From NCBI RefSeq assembly GCF_005870025.1, contig NZ_VATA01000012.1, positions 1 through 64,000 on the forward strand: 64,000 nt of DNA, in the 5' to 3' direction. Of this stretch, positions 47,901 through 62,900 are shown piece after piece; within the stretch, counting starts at the first letter, position 1; each line of letters begins with the position of its first letter. Both the position numbers and the translations under genes were made by a program. This DNA is from Poseidonocella sp. HB161398. GTDB taxonomy: Bacteria; Pseudomonadota; Alphaproteobacteria; Rhodobacterales; Rhodobacteraceae. The notes below the pieces were generated by a model. The model was not told the origin of the DNA and ran no database searches. It was given only the letters and a program-made list of their open reading frames with translations.

Positions 47901-50900
47901 CGGCCTCGGATGCGGCGGCTGCGGGCGCGGTCGCCAAGGTCGATGCCGGTTCCGGCAGCATCGCGCTGGTCGCAGATGGCGATTTCGACGCGACGGCGGC
48001 GATCGTCTCGGGCACCGTCTCGGTCGTCGGCGTGTCGGTGGTTCTGGCCGATGCCGATACCGGCGGCGCGATCCGGGCCTATATCGGCGAGAATGCCGAT
48101 ATCGACGGCGGCTCGCTGTCGGTGACGGTCGACGCAAACGCCGCGATGGACGCCTCGACCAGCCTCGATTTCACCACGGTCGGCGGCCTCACCGGCAATT
48201 TCTCGGAAGGGAAATCGACCGTCTCGGGCAAGCTCGAGGCCTTCATCGGCACTGGCACGGGCCGGGCCGCGGATGGCGCCAAGCCCTCGGATATCGATGT
48301 CGGCAGCGGCAATGTCACCGTCGCCGCGGATGGCAGCATGACCGCCACCACGATCATCGACAGCGTCGGCGCCAGCGCCTTCGATGTGCGCGGGCTGAAG
48401 CCCACGGCTGTCGTCTCGGGCGAGGCACGGGCTTATCTGCGCGAGAATATCGGCCTGAGCGCGGGCAGCCTCGATATCCGGGTCGGCCAGGACGGCGCCA
48501 ACCGGGTGGAAATGACCGCAACGGCGGATGCCTCGGTGCTGGCCTTCGCGGCGATGAGCGGCGCGGGGCTGGTCTCCACCGCACAGGTCACCGGGCTGAG
48601 CGAGGCCTTCATCGGCCCGGCGCTGGGGCAGGCGCCCTCGCGGGCGGTCGATCGTCAGGTCTCGGTCACGGGCGCGATCGAGGTCGCGGCCTGGTCGAAA
48701 TACAAGGTCCTGGCCAGCTCCTCGGGCGGGGCGGCGGGGCTTGCCAATGTCGCGGTGCTGCTGGTCGAGGCCGAGATCGACGGCACGACCCGCGCCTATA
48801 TCGGCGACGGCGCGCTGGTCACGGGCGGCTCGGTCGCGCTCTGGGCGGACGGGCTGTCGGAGGCCGATGCGCTGATCTCGAACACCTCCTTCGGCCTCGC
48901 CTCGCTGGCGGGCGCCTCGGCGGTGGTGCGCGACACCCATCTGGTCGAGACCTTCATCGGCGCGCAGACCGGCGCGGTCACGGATCCGGGCGAGGAGGGG
49001 GCCGAGGTCACCGCGACCGGCGGGGTCGTGACGCTCGACGCCAATCTCGAAAGCGACCTCTTCTCCGACGGGCAGATCCTCGGCGTCGCGCTCGGCGGCT
49101 CGGGCTCCTTCGCGATCACCCAGATCGACAGCGACACGGTGGCCCGCGCCTATTTCGGCGACGGCGCGGTGGTCACGGCCCAGGAGGACGGCGACATCGT
49201 CGTCAACGCCTTCTCCGATGTCGGCATCAATGCCGACGGCACGGGCACCAATTTCGCGCTCGGGATCGGCTTCTCGGGCGCCTATACCCGGGTGAACGCC
49301 ACCCCCGCGGCCGAAGTCTTCACCGAGGGGCTGGTCGCGCTCGACGCCGATGACGTGCTGATGACGGCCGAGGCGCAGACCCTGTCGGATGCCGACGTGA
49401 AAGTCGCGGCCGGGGCGCTGCTGGCGGGGATCTCGGGCGGGGTGGCGCGCGCCACCTCGACGCCTACGGTGCGGGCGCGGATCGGCGAGGACAGCACGCT
49501 GGAGCTGCGCGGCGGGCTCTCGCTCAAGGGGCTCAGCTCCAACCAGGCGATCGCCACGACCTCCGCCGTGGGCGGCGGGCTGGTCGGCGTCGGCGCCGCC
49601 TATGCCAATGCCGCGGCGGCAAGCACCGTTCTGGCGGAGCTCGACGGCGATGTGGGCAGTGCGGAGGAGGCGGGGGCGGACTCCGTCTTCGTCGAGGCCA
49701 GGGCCACGGATGACGCGACCGCCAATGCCCAGGCCGTGGCCGGCGGGCTGGTCGCGGGGACCGACAACCGCTCCATCGCCACGGCAGGATCGGCGATCGA
49801 CGAGGCGGATGCCGAGACCGACAGCTATTCGGTCAAGGCAAAGATCGGCCCGGATGCCGTGGTCCATTCCCGCGGCGACATCACCCTGCGCGCCGAGATG
49901 GACCCCGAGGCCGATGCCGAGACCCGCGGCGTCACCGGCGGGCTGATCGGCGTCGGCGCCTCGCTGTCGCAGTCGCGCGTCAATACCGACGTGCAGGCCG
50001 AGGTCGGGCTGGGCGCGGTCCTGAAGGCCGGTCCGGGGGCCGATGACAGCATCCTGATCGAGGCGGTGAACATGCCCGTCGCGGCCGAGGACGTGGTGAT
50101 CCCGGATTTCGGCATCGACAGCACCAGCGCGTCCGAGGACAGCCTGACCGTGGTGGCGCATAATCTCGGGGACGGGGACTCCGTCGAATACGAGGATTTC
50201 GGCGCCAATACGATCGGCCAGCTCGAAGGGCGCAGCACCGATCCGGACACGGGCGAGATCCTGCGCCGCGAATACGACGTGATCGTGGTGGATGCCGACC
50301 ATATCCAGTTCGGCTCGGTCTTCAGCGGCGCTGCCCCGGGCGGGGATGCCGAATACGGCGTCTACGACGGCAGCAACCTGCTGGTCTTCGCCGACGGGCA
50401 CAAGTTCGTCACCGGCGACCAGGTGGCCTATCTGCCCGACGGCGCCAATTCGATCATCGCCGATGGCAGCTCGGGCCCGTATTTCGTCGAGGTGGTCGAC
50501 GAATACGCCATCCGCCTGGTGGCGAGTGTCGGCGATCTGGGCTTCCAGCGGCAGTTCCAGCCCGGAGATGTCGACGAGGCCAATGACACGATCACGCTCT
50601 CGAACGGGCACGGGCTGGCGACGGGCGACAGCGTGGTCTACGACGCGCCGGACGCGATCAGCTTCAATATCGGCCAGGTCGATGCCGTCCGCCAGACCGC
50701 CACGGATCCCGATCCCGACCAGGTGGTGCTGGCCGATGACGACAGCCTCAACAACATCGTCTTCATCGACGACGAGGGCAACGCGCTGTCGCACGGCTTC
50801 GTGACGGGCGATCGGGTGGTCTATACCGCGACGACGACCCAGGACACGCCGGCAGTGCCCGTGGCGGGGCTGCAATTCGGCGAGACCTACCGCGTGCTGG

Positions 50901-53900
50901 TGGGCGATTCCGACGAGATCTCGCTGAAATTCAACGACGAGCTGGAAACCCCGGTCGATTTCGTCCGCTCCGGCGCGGGCGACCGGATCTACGCCGCGAT
51001 CGACTGGCTGGAGGCCGGATTCCGTCCCGGCCAGACGCTCTGGATCGAGACGCCCGGCGGCGGCGGGTCGAGCCTGAACAACGGCAATTCCTATGTCATC
51101 GACGACGTGGTCAGCGACGGTGGCACCAATAACGTGCTGGTCCTGACCGTGGCGAACACGCTGACCGCGACGCGGATCACGACGCAGGCGACCTGGACCG
51201 ACATCTCCACGGGGGCGAACCCCGAGCGCTACGAGCTGACCCGCACGGGCGACTGGGGCAATCTGCAGATCGGCAGCAGCGTGACGCTTTCGGGCGACAA
51301 TGCCGGGACCTACAATGTGGTCAGCGCGACGGCGGCCAAGCTGACGCTCGATGGCGGCGGTGCGGCGGCGACCGGGGCGCAGGACAGCACCTTCTTCTTC
51401 GGGACGGTCGACAAGGCCTTCGACGGGCCGGTGATCGAGCTCGACCCCTCGAAATCGGCGGTGACGACCAATGTCGCGATCGCCGATGGCGGCACCTACT
51501 GGCACATCACCCGGACTAGCGGCGACTGGGACAACAGCGTCTTCGCCGCGGGCGGCAGCCTGTCGATCACCGGGCTGCAGAATGCCATCGACGAGAATGG
51601 CGACAGCTTCGAGATCCACTCGGTCTCGGGCAATCTGATCCAGCTGGTGAAGGAGGACGGCAAGACCGTCGATACCGGCTCGGGGCTGGCGCGGCTGAAC
51701 ATGTCGCAGCCGGTCGATGTCGTGGTCTCGGTCGGCAGCGGCGAGGATATCGATGCCAGCGTCACCTTCGAGCGCGACGCCCTGGGCGACAAGATCCTGC
51801 TCAGCTCCGGCAGCTGGGCCGGGCAGGGCCTGGCCGAAGGGTTCCAGATCCTGGTGACCGGCTCGGGCGAGAACAACGGCACCTATGTCATCAAGTCGGT
51901 CTCGGGCGCCACGCTGCGCGTCGAAGAGGCGAACACCTTCCTCGACACCGAGGTCTCCGGCTCGATCACCTTCACGATGGCGGCCAGCGATGCCGAGACC
52001 GACCGGATCACCCGCACCGGCGGCTGGGACGACACCGCCTTCGGCGCGGGGTCGACCCTGACGGTCAGCTCGGCCGGGGCCTTCGACGGCGAGTACACGG
52101 TGATCGAGGTCGATGGCGACGATCTGGTCCTGGCGACGCGCAGCTTCGGCTCCAGCGCGACCGACGGCTCGGTCAGCATCGCCAAGGCGGCGCCGGACGA
52201 GATCATCGTCACCCAGAAGGGCCACAACACCGGCAGCGACATCCACCAGCTGGTGCGCGACTCCGACGGGCCGGTGAAGCTCGCCGGCGGCGGCACGCTG
52301 GAGGCCGGGCAGAGCTACTATGTCGAGGTCTCGGGCAACGACATCACGCTCTATTCCGGCTATTCGGGCGGCGTGCTGAGCGGCAAGCTCGATCTCGGCG
52401 ACCAGTCGGGCCTCGGCGCGGCCGATCACAGCTTCCAGCGGGTCGTCGACCTGGCGCCCGCCGCGGGCGACGGCCATGTGCTGCGGATCGACATCACCGA
52501 TGACGGCGCACCCTCGGGCAGCCACATGATCCTCGGCCCGGGCGGCTCGGATCTGGCCTCCGAGCTGATCATCTCGGGCGACGGCCGCTCGCTGGCGAAG
52601 GCCAAGGGCTCGGGCGGCGGCTTCGTCGGCGCCAATGACAACACCGCGCGGGCCGACCAGGTGACGGAGACGCGGGCGATCCTCGATGCGGCGAGCGTCG
52701 AGGCCGGCGGCAATGTCACGGTGCGCGCCGATATCGACACCAACGGCAAGGCGAATGTCCGCAACGGCACCGGCGGCTTCGTCGGCATCGGCGACGCGGA
52801 TGCGCGCGCCAGCCAGCTTTCGCTGGCCGAGGCGACGCTGGGCGACAATGTGCGGCTGCGCGCGGGCGGCGACCTGACGCTGAGCGCCGACACGCTCTTC
52901 CGCTCGGATGTCTTCGCCTATTCCAAGGCGGGCGGCTTCGTCGGCCTCGCCGATGCCACGGCGCGGACCGATCTCGACTACGATATCGATATCGGCGTCG
53001 GCAGCTCCTCGGACGTGCTGGTGCTGGGCGATGTGCGGATCACCGCGGATATCGCCGCGGATGTCGACTCCAAGGCCGAGGCGAACGGCCTGGGCGTCGG
53101 CGGCGACGCGCGCTCGCTCAACGACATCGAGCTGGGCCGCGACGGCCAGGCCTCCACCGCGACCGCCATGATCGGCGAAACGGCGGTGATCGAAGGCACC
53201 ACGGTCTCGATCGACATCGGCACCTCCTCGGTCAACCTCTCGGCCGAGGGCTCGGCCAAGGGCGCGGGCTTCTATTCCGAGGGCGAGGACGACACCGATG
53301 TCGACTATGTCGCCCATCACCTGGTGGCCGTCGGCGACGATGCCGAGGTCACCGGTTTCGAGGGTGTCGATTTCGTCGCCGCCTATGGCGATCCGGACAG
53401 CGCGGCCAAAGAGGTGTATCTCAAGGCACGCAGCTTCGCCCGCTCCACCGGGCTATTCGGCTGGGTCAGCGCGGATGCCAATACCAGGGCGGTGCTCGAC
53501 GCGACCGTGACCTCGGGCAGCGACGCGCTGATCACTGCGGGCCCGCGCGAGGACGGCGACACGCCGCTGCGCGAGGACGACGCCTCCGACCGGCTGGCCT
53601 TCCTGGTGCTGGCCGGCGGCGAGGATGCCGATCACAATGCCGATGGCGACGTCTCGAAGCGCTCGCTCGCCTCCGGCCGCGGCCGCGACAGCGAGAGCGG
53701 CAGCCGCGCCGAGAATGTCGATATCGAGAGCGACGTGCTGATCCTCTCGGGCAAGATCCCGGTGCTGGAGGTCTCGGCGGTCATCGACACCCAGGGCAAT
53801 ATCGTCGAGGCCACCAATATCGAGATCATCGACGACGACGGGTCGAAGACCGAGGCCGGGCAGCAGATCAACTCCGCCGCGAGCACGATCAACGTGCAGG

Positions 53901-56900
53901 ACATCGTCAACCAGGGCTCGGGCGACGTGGTGATCCGCGCCGAGGACTCGATCACCGGCACCGAGGAGAAATTCTGGGAATGGCGCGACAGCCTGCCCCA
54001 GGTGCGGATCTTCAACGCCTCCGACCTGGATCTGGTGCTGCAGGATATCGACGTGCTGGGCGAGCGCGCGCCGATCGCCTATCTCGATCCCGCGACCGCG
54101 ACCCGCGACCTCGTCTTCAACATCAAGCGCGACGTCGCCCCGAGCCTGGTGCTGATCGAGAATACCGGGCTCGGCGACGTGGTGCTGACGGGCATCATCG
54201 AGAACCCGATCGGCACGACCTCGATCTGGAACGAGAATGGCGACATCCTGGCCGTGGGCGACCGCGCCAGCTCGCTGATCCGCACCAATATCCTGCACAT
54301 GGAGACCGATGACCTCGCCGATGGCGGGCTCGACCTGGGCGTCGGCACGATCGGCGAGGCGGATGCGCGGATCAATGTCGACATCGTCGATGCCGACGAC
54401 CTGCCGCGGGCGACCGCCTTCCAGAGCCGCAGCGTGTTCCTCGACGACAACTCGGTCACGCTCTCCTTCGAGAACACCTTCTTCACCGGGCAGATGGTGA
54501 TCTACGACTCCGCCGCCCCGCTGGGCGGGCTTGCCAGCGGCGAGGCCTATTTCGTCATCCTCTCGCAGGACGGCATGTCGCTGCAGCTGGCGGAAAGCCG
54601 GGCCGACGCGCTGGCGGGCCAGGCGATCGCGCTGACCTCGGCCGGGGCGGATACCGACGCGCATTCGCTGACCCCGGTCACGCGCTTCGATGTCAGCTCG
54701 GCCGAGGACATCTATCTGGACATCCTGGGCCGCCACCGCTCGGAGGTGGAGCAGGGCGGCGGCACGCCGGGCTACATGGTGACGATCGACGCGGTCGAGG
54801 CCGCGGGCGACGCCGACATGATCCTGCAGACCTCGCTGCGCGAGACCAATGTCGGCAAGCGCGGCGGCGTGCAGGTGAAATATCCCGGCGATGCCGCGGG
54901 CGTGCTGCCCGAGAACCCCTATGTGGTCTATTTCGACGACGATCCCGACGAGCTGCCCGACAAGTATATCGGCGCCTATGCCGACATGCCCTCCGAGATC
55001 GCCAGCCTCTACAGCTTCCGCGCCGCCGAGCAGGCCACGGGGGACCTGGTCCAGCCGGGCGTGACCGCGGGCGGCAATATCGTCATCAAGGCGGCTGACG
55101 CGCAGGACATCTCGGCGCCCCGGACGGATATCCTGGGGATCACCGAGATCCTCGCGGGCGGCGATCTGGATGTCTGGACCAACGGCTATATCACGCTGAC
55201 CGAGAAGACCGGCGACATGCAGATCGAGCGGATCCGCTCGGAATACGACGACGTGCTGCTCTATTCCCCGGCGGCGATCACCGACAACCGCAGCGTCTCC
55301 GAGGAGGCGGGCAGCCTGACGGCCGAGGCCGATGTGGCGGGCGTCAACATCACGATGAAGGCCGGGACCGGCCTGGTGGTCGGCACGGGTCCCTACTACC
55401 TGCTGCCCGATGCCGAGGATGTCACGGCCAGCGCCGGCGTCCAGCAGGCCACCGGCGGCGTCGGCAAGCGCGGCGCCTGGCTGGAGATCGACGTGGCGCG
55501 GACCGACAACGCGACCGGCGTGCTGCGGGTCTTCGACACCACCTCGACCAATAGCGGCGGGGTCTGGCTCGACGAGATCTCGGGCGACATGCGGATCCAC
55601 ACGATCGACATGCGCGACGCCAATGCCGCGGACGGCGCCGTGGCGGGCAGCCAGGACAGCGACGATATCGGGCTGCGCACGCAGGCGGGCTCGATCATCG
55701 ACGCGCGCGGCGACCAGGCCTGGAACCTGCGCGCCCAGTCGATCTATCTCGACGCCCATGGCGGCACGATCGGCGCGTCGGACAACGATCTGGACATCAA
55801 CAGCCGCTACAACATCGCCTTCGGCTCGCAGGACGATGTCGCGCTCGAGGCGTCGCAGGGCATCTACCTGACCGAGACCGCAGGCGCGCTGCATCTGGTC
55901 TATGCCCATGCCTTCCAGGGCGAGATCCGCCTGACGGTGCGCGAGGACGGCACGCCGGGCGGGGCCGAGGGCAGCGCGGATTTCGTGCTGAAGGCTTCGG
56001 GCATCGCGCAATTCGCCCAGGATGCGACCGCCGCGCCCACCGAACAGTCCGACAATCCGCGGCTGATCGCGCATGGCACGATCTTCGCCGAGGCGGGGGC
56101 CGTCCAGGTGCGCGCGGGCGACGACATCCGGCTCGACTCCAACTCCCGCACGCTGGCGGCGGAGGGGATCGAGGTCTACGGTGATGCCCGCGTCGTCGAT
56201 GACGGGGCCTTCCTGGCGGATACCGATGCGGGCTTCGGCGCCGATATCGTCATCCGCGGCGCGCTGATCGCCGGGGCGGACGTGGTCCCGGGCGGCGACA
56301 GCCTGAACGGCGCGGAGGAGGGCACCGCGGTGCCGACGCAGACCGCGCCGGTCTACCTGGCCGAGATCTTCGGCAATGGCGACGAGGACATCATCGATTT
56401 CGGCGATGTCTCGGGGATCGCCGGGGCGACGCTCATCGGCTCGGCCGGCTATGTCTTCCTGGGCTCCAAGACCCGTGCCCATGGCAGCCAGTCGCGTCCC
56501 GTCGGCGGTGCCAGCACCGGCGCGGATGGCGAGGATCTGTTCCGCGTCTACTACCTGCAGGACGCGCTGACCCGCACTGGCCCCGAAACGGCCGCGGTGA
56601 TCGCCGAGCACACGCTGACGCTCGACGGCCAGTCGGGCACCGACAGCTACGAGGTCCATACGCTGGGCTCGCAGGGGCCGGACACCCGCAACTACGTCAT
56701 CAACGTGCTCGATACCGGCGCGGCGGATGACGGGGTGGACGAGATGGCGATCTTCGGCCGCGACGCGGACGCCTCCGAGGAGGGGACGGACGACATCTTC
56801 CTGATGCGCGCCGCCGCCTACCTGCCGAACGAGACCGCCGACCGCCCGGGCTATGTCGCGATCCTGCACGGCACGCTGGAACCCTACGAGGACATCCTGC

Positions 56901-59900
56901 CGGGCAACGAGGACAGCGCCGAGGTCCAGCGGATCAACTACGACACCGCGCTGAACGGGCGGCTGACCATCGAGGGGCAGGGCGGCAACGACGCCTTCTT
57001 CTCCGACGACGTGACGGTGATCGCCACCTATGACGGCGGCGCGGGCGACGACACGTTCCAGATCGGCCAGATCTTCGGGGCGAACCGCAATGCCGAGGAC
57101 GGCAACCTGCTGGAGCAGGACGAATTCGTCGACCTGCGCCCGACGACCCGCGGCTGGCTGAGCCGCGGCAGCTCGGCGCCGGTCGTGGCGCAGGGCGGCA
57201 CCGGCAACGACACGTTCCGGGTCTATTCCAACCAGGCGGAGCTGCGGCTCGAGGGCGATGACGACAACGACCTCTTCATCGTCCGCGCCTTCGCCATCGC
57301 GGCGACGACGGATTACGACTGGAACGCCGACGGCGCCATCGACCTGGCCGATCTGGAGGCCGGGCGCGCGGTGCTGACCCATCTGCGCGACGTGGTCGAG
57401 GGGGCCGATTTCGTCTACGGCACCGGCGATGACGCCACCCCGGCCGCGGCGCTGGCGACGCTCGATCTCGCCACGCTGGCCTCGCTGGGCGTCGAGGTGG
57501 CCGACGAGGCCGGGGCGGCAGCCTACCGCGCCGCACTGGCCGCGGCCCTGCCCAAGGGCACGGGCGGCGCCACCGACTACATCTTCGACACCAATGGCGA
57601 TGGCGGGATCAACTTCCTCGATCTCTACATGAGCCAGGGCGACACCACCGACGACGTGATCGTGCTGGACGGGGACGGCGTGGCCAGCCCGCAGATCGGA
57701 CTCGGATTCTCGGTCGCGCAGGCGCCCGACATCCGCGCCGGCGGCGGCCAGGACGAGGTGCGCTACAACATCAACGCGCCGGTCTCGGTCGAGGGCGGCA
57801 CCGGCTTCGACAAGCTGGTGATCCTGGGCACCGAATTCGCCGACGACATCGCGATCACCGACCAGGGCATCTTCGGCGCCGGGCTGAACGTGCGATATTC
57901 CACGGTCGAGGTGGTCGAGGTCGACGGACTCGAGGGCGACGACAAGTTCTATGTCCGCTCCACCGCCTTCGGCGTGGCCTACCGGGTCATCGGCGGTCTG
58001 GGTTCCGACATCATCAATGTCGCGGGCGACGTGCAGGAGGACATCATCACCCGCGAGCTCGAGGGCGTCTCGGGCGCGGCCGACCACCTCGTTCAGTCGG
58101 ACGACATCTTCTATGACGGGCTGGTGGTCGACGGGCTCGACTACAACGTGACCCGCGACGGCGAAGGGCTGGTGGTGATCGACGAGGGCGCCGACGGCGT
58201 CACCGCGGTGCGCGAGGGCGGCACGGCCGGGCTGTCGGTCGACAGCTACTCGGTGCGGCTGGCGCGCAAGCTGACCGGCAGCGAGGTGGTCTATGTCACC
58301 GTCTCCGCCGCCCGCTCGCCGCAGGAGGAGCGCGACGACGCCTTCTCCAACCCGGCGCCGCTGCCGAACGGGGCGGGGGACTCGCTGTGGGTGTCGCGCC
58401 TGGCACCGGGCGGCACCAGCCACGGCAATGCGGAGATCTTCGGCGTCGACTACCTGGAGACGGGCAGCGATGCGGACGGGGCCTTCCTGCGCGCCGTGAC
58501 CTACGAGGGCGTCGACGGCTTCGTGGCCAACCGCGCCGTGACGCTGGTCTTCGACGCGTCGAACTGGGATCTGGCGCAGGATGTCTATCTCTGGGCGGCG
58601 GATGACGCCCGCGCCGAGGGCGACCGGGTCGTCACCGTGCAGCATTCGGTGATCTCCTCGACTTCGGCCGATTACGACGCGGTCGATGTGCGCAATGTCG
58701 AGGTGGAGCTGCGCGACAACGACACGCCGGGCGTGCTGGTGACAGAGGTCGATCCCGGCAGCCTGACCTTCGACGGGGCGGGCAATGTCCAGGCGGGCTA
58801 CGAGGAGGACGGCCGCACGCTGGTGATCGAGGGCGACGGCGCCACGGGCTATGCCGATGCGGTGATCGTCCAGCTGTCGAAGGAGGTCGAACCGGGCGAC
58901 CAGGTGGTCGTGAAGGTCAATCTGGGCGATTTCACCGGCAATCCCGACCTGGCCGATCTGGCCGACAAGGGCTTCATCCTCGCCGATCTGGGCGGCATGG
59001 GCCGGTTCGATCCGCTGACGAACACCATCGTCTTCGACGCGGCCAACTGGGATAGCCCGGTGGCGATCGGCATCACCCCGCTGCAGGACGACATCCGCGA
59101 GGATCCGCAGACCGCGGTGCTGAGCTTCGGGCAGAATCTGGGGACGCTCACCGGCCTGACGGTCGGCGAATGGGAGGATGGCGGCGTCTCCAGGGTCAAG
59201 CTGTCGCTCGCCTCGGGCGGCTGGGTGGCCTCGGGCTTCGGCACGGAAACTGTCGATATCGCGGGCATCACCGGGCTCGGCTCGGCGATGATCGTCGGCT
59301 TCGAGAATGCGGGCTATACCGCGCTGCTCGACGTCTCGTCTTCGGGCGTGGCCTCTGGCAGCTTCGCCGCGGCGACGGCGACCCGGACCCTTGCCGCGGG
59401 CGAGGAGGTCTCGGACGATGCGAACGGCACGCCGGGCGACTACGCCTTCCCGAACTTGCGCTCGGGCACCGGCATCCTCGATGTCGAGCTGATCGATGAC
59501 GACACCCCGGGCTCGGTGGTGCTGGAATCGGGCGGCGACACGGTGCTGGTCCCGGCCACGGCGACGGGCGGGCTTTTCGACGTCACCGGCGGCGACACGA
59601 TCACCGCGCTCGAGGCGGGCTTCGACTGGCTGGCCGAGGGCTTCGATGCGGGCGACACGATCGCCTTCGGCGGCTCGGGCATCTTTGCCGGCACGCGGGT
59701 CATCGCCAGCGTCTCGGGCAGCACGATCACCGTCGCGGGCGGCGGGCTGTCGAACGGCGCCGGGCAGTATGCGCGGATCGTCTCCGAGGCCGGATCGCCG
59801 CAATCCGACAGCTACCAGCTGCGCCTGACGCAGGAGCCGGGCGCCGAGGTGACGGTCTCGGTCCTCACCGACGGGCTGGCCGACGTGACCTGGATCGACG

Positions 59901-62900
59901 CCAATGGCGACGGCATCCGCGACGCCTCCGAGGACATCACCGCGGCCGACTACCAGGCCATCGGCGGATTGCGTCCGGTGCAGGCCTTCTCGGGCACGCT
60001 CGATTTCGGCACGGATGGCGGGGTCACCACGCTGACCCGCGCGGGCGCCTCGGATCTGGGCAGCTTCCTTTCCGAGGGCTGGGCGGCGGGCGACCTCCTG
60101 CAGATCGGCAATTCGCTGATCGGCGGGGTCGACGGCGCCACCTTCGAGGTCCAGTCGGTCAGCGCCGACGGCAAGACCCTGGTCCTCACCTCGGATGCCG
60201 GAGCGGGAACGGCCAGCGGGGTGGAGAATGTCCTGCTCTCGCGCATGATCGAGAGCGAGATCTGGACGGGCGAGGTGGTCTTCGCCACGGCCGAAGACGG
60301 CTCCGACCAGCTGATCCGCAGCGAGGCCTTCGTCGATTTCGACCCGCTGGTGATCGACGTCAACAATCCCGGCAGCCTCGCGCTGCTGGAGGGCTACGCG
60401 AATTACGGCGTGCAGGGCTTCCTCGGCGAGAATTTCGCCGAGGGCATGCGGGTGCGGATCTCCGACCTGTCGAACCCGGCGAATTACGTCGATGCCAAGA
60501 TCGCGCTGATCCGCGGCTTCAACGCCTCGAAGGACCACACGCTGCAATTCACCTTCGAGACCAATGACGCCTTCGCCTCGGCCGGCTGGCTGACCGCGGG
60601 CCCGGTGGAGGTTGAGATCAACCGCCTGGCCGTGCAGGCGAACTTCGACGCGGCGGACTACTACGCCTTCCAGACGGTCGAGCTGACCGCCGATCCCTAT
60701 TACGACGTGCCGACGACCCGCGAAGGGGTGAAGATCTTCCCGGTCAAGGCGCACCGGCTGTCGGATATCCGCGGGCCGCTGGCGGTCGAGGGCGGGCCCT
60801 CGGGCGCCGACCGGTCGCTGTCGAACGGGGTGAAGCTGCCCGGCGAGACCGACGATTTCCTGATCGCCATCGGCACCCAGGCGCCGGAGAGCCAGCAGAT
60901 CGACGTGCTGAACATCTTCAATGACGGCGCGCAGTCGGACGCCTCGGGCATCCTGACCGAGACGACGCTCTCGGGCTTCGGCATGGGGCCGGATCTGGTC
61001 TTCCCCTTCGTTGAGGGGCCGCTCTTCGGCGAGGGTGCCGAGGGGCAGGGCACGGCGAGCCTGAGCTATCCGGGCGGGATCAGCTTCGGTAAGGTCAATT
61101 TCGGCTCCGCGGGCGTCACCAATGACAGCCAGGTCTCGACCATCGAGGTGGTCAACGTGATGCTGGGCGTCGGCAATGACGACCTGACGGTCGAGGGCAC
61201 GCTGAACGCGGCGCCCTTCGTGCAGGCGCAGAACGACTTCGCCTTCACCGAGTCCTGGGACAGCAGCATCGCGGGCGGGGTCGACGGCAGCCATTACGGC
61301 TTCCTCGTCGACGCCTATGCCGCCGATCCCGAGCTGCCGGACATCGCGGGCAAGGTGATGATCACCCGCGAGGGCTTCGACTGGAAATCGCAGGGCTTCC
61401 TGGCCGGGCAGGACCTCTACCTGAAGGACGGCGCGACCGAGACCTATCTGGGCCGCATCCTCGCCATCGAGGACCGCATCGCCTATTTCGACGGGCTCGG
61501 GGCGCCGCTGATCGATCCGGAAACCGGCGAACCCTATCGCGATCCGAACGACAACTCGATCCTGATCCTCGATGCCGTGGCGCTGCCTGCCGGGCTCGAC
61601 CTTTCGGGCGACGACCTGCTGGTCGCGGTCGACCAGGAGGTGTTCGAGGTGCTGGCAACCACGGTCACGCTGACCGAGGCCGGCGCGGCGATCCGCTGGG
61701 ACGGCCAGGTCCAGGAGGGCGACCGCCCGGCCGCGGGCTGGGCGGAGGCCGGCTTCCTCGCGGGCCATCTGCTGCAGATCGGCATCGGCGCGGACCGCCA
61801 GGAGGTCCGCATCCTCTCGGTCGAGGGCGACACGATCGAGGTGGAGGGCGCGGGCCTGAGCGCCGGCGCGCTGACCGCGGCCTTCTGGGTCCAGGGCGAG
61901 CATGGTGGGCTTACAGTGCTGCATGGCGGCGGCAACCTCTATGTCAACACGCTGGGAAATTTCGATTTCTCCACGGACGGGGCGAACCTGCTGACCCGCA
62001 CCGACGGGCGCGGCTTTGCCGAGGCGGGCTTCGAGGTCGGCCAGATCGTCCAGCTGGGCGGCGAGACCCATACCCGCGAGATCCTCGCCATCGCCGATGC
62101 GGACCAGGCGGCGTATTTCCCCGATCCCGCCAGCCCCGCCCCCTTCGCGAGCTGGGGCGAGGGCTCCGTCCTGGTGCTGAGCGATCCGCTCGGCATGTCG
62201 GCGGACGCGGTGGTGCTGGGCGATTTCGCCGGGCAGGAGCTGCTCCTGCATGTGGCGGAGGCGCTGGAAACCAGCGCGGTGCTGGATGTCCGCATCGAGG
62301 TGCTGGAGCGCGGCGAGACGATCGAGACCTATGTCACGCTGACCGGCGCGGATGCCGGCGCGACCTGGGAGGTGCTCGGCTACCAGGTGGGTGGCGTGCT
62401 CTTCATCGAGGGGCGCGCGGGCGGCTTCCGGATCGCGGCGATCGACGGCGCGGAGCTGCAGCTTCTCGACGCGGCGCTCGGCGACTGCGGCGATGCCGAC
62501 GGCCTGGCACGGCTGCGGATCACCAGCTATGACGAGACCCGCTCGGGCGGGCAGCGCGTCGGCGGCGACCATTTCACCGTGACCGGCGGCGCGGGCCCCG
62601 ACAGCCCGCTGGTGATCTACGGCGATACCAGCCAGGACGGCGTGTGGTATGCCGGCAACCCGTCGAACCGGCTGGGGCTGGAATTCGGCGAGAAGCCCTT
62701 CGATCCCTTCCCCTACCTGCCGGATGGCGAGAACGAGGATGACGAATGGGTCTTCGCGCTGGCCAATCCCTTCGACCTGCACGGCCATGACATCATCGAC
62801 GCCTCGGCGCTCTTCGCCGATGACCCGGATGCGGCGACGACGATTTCGGTGGGGCTGACCGCCTATGGCGGCATGGGCAATGACCTGATCATCGGCTCGC

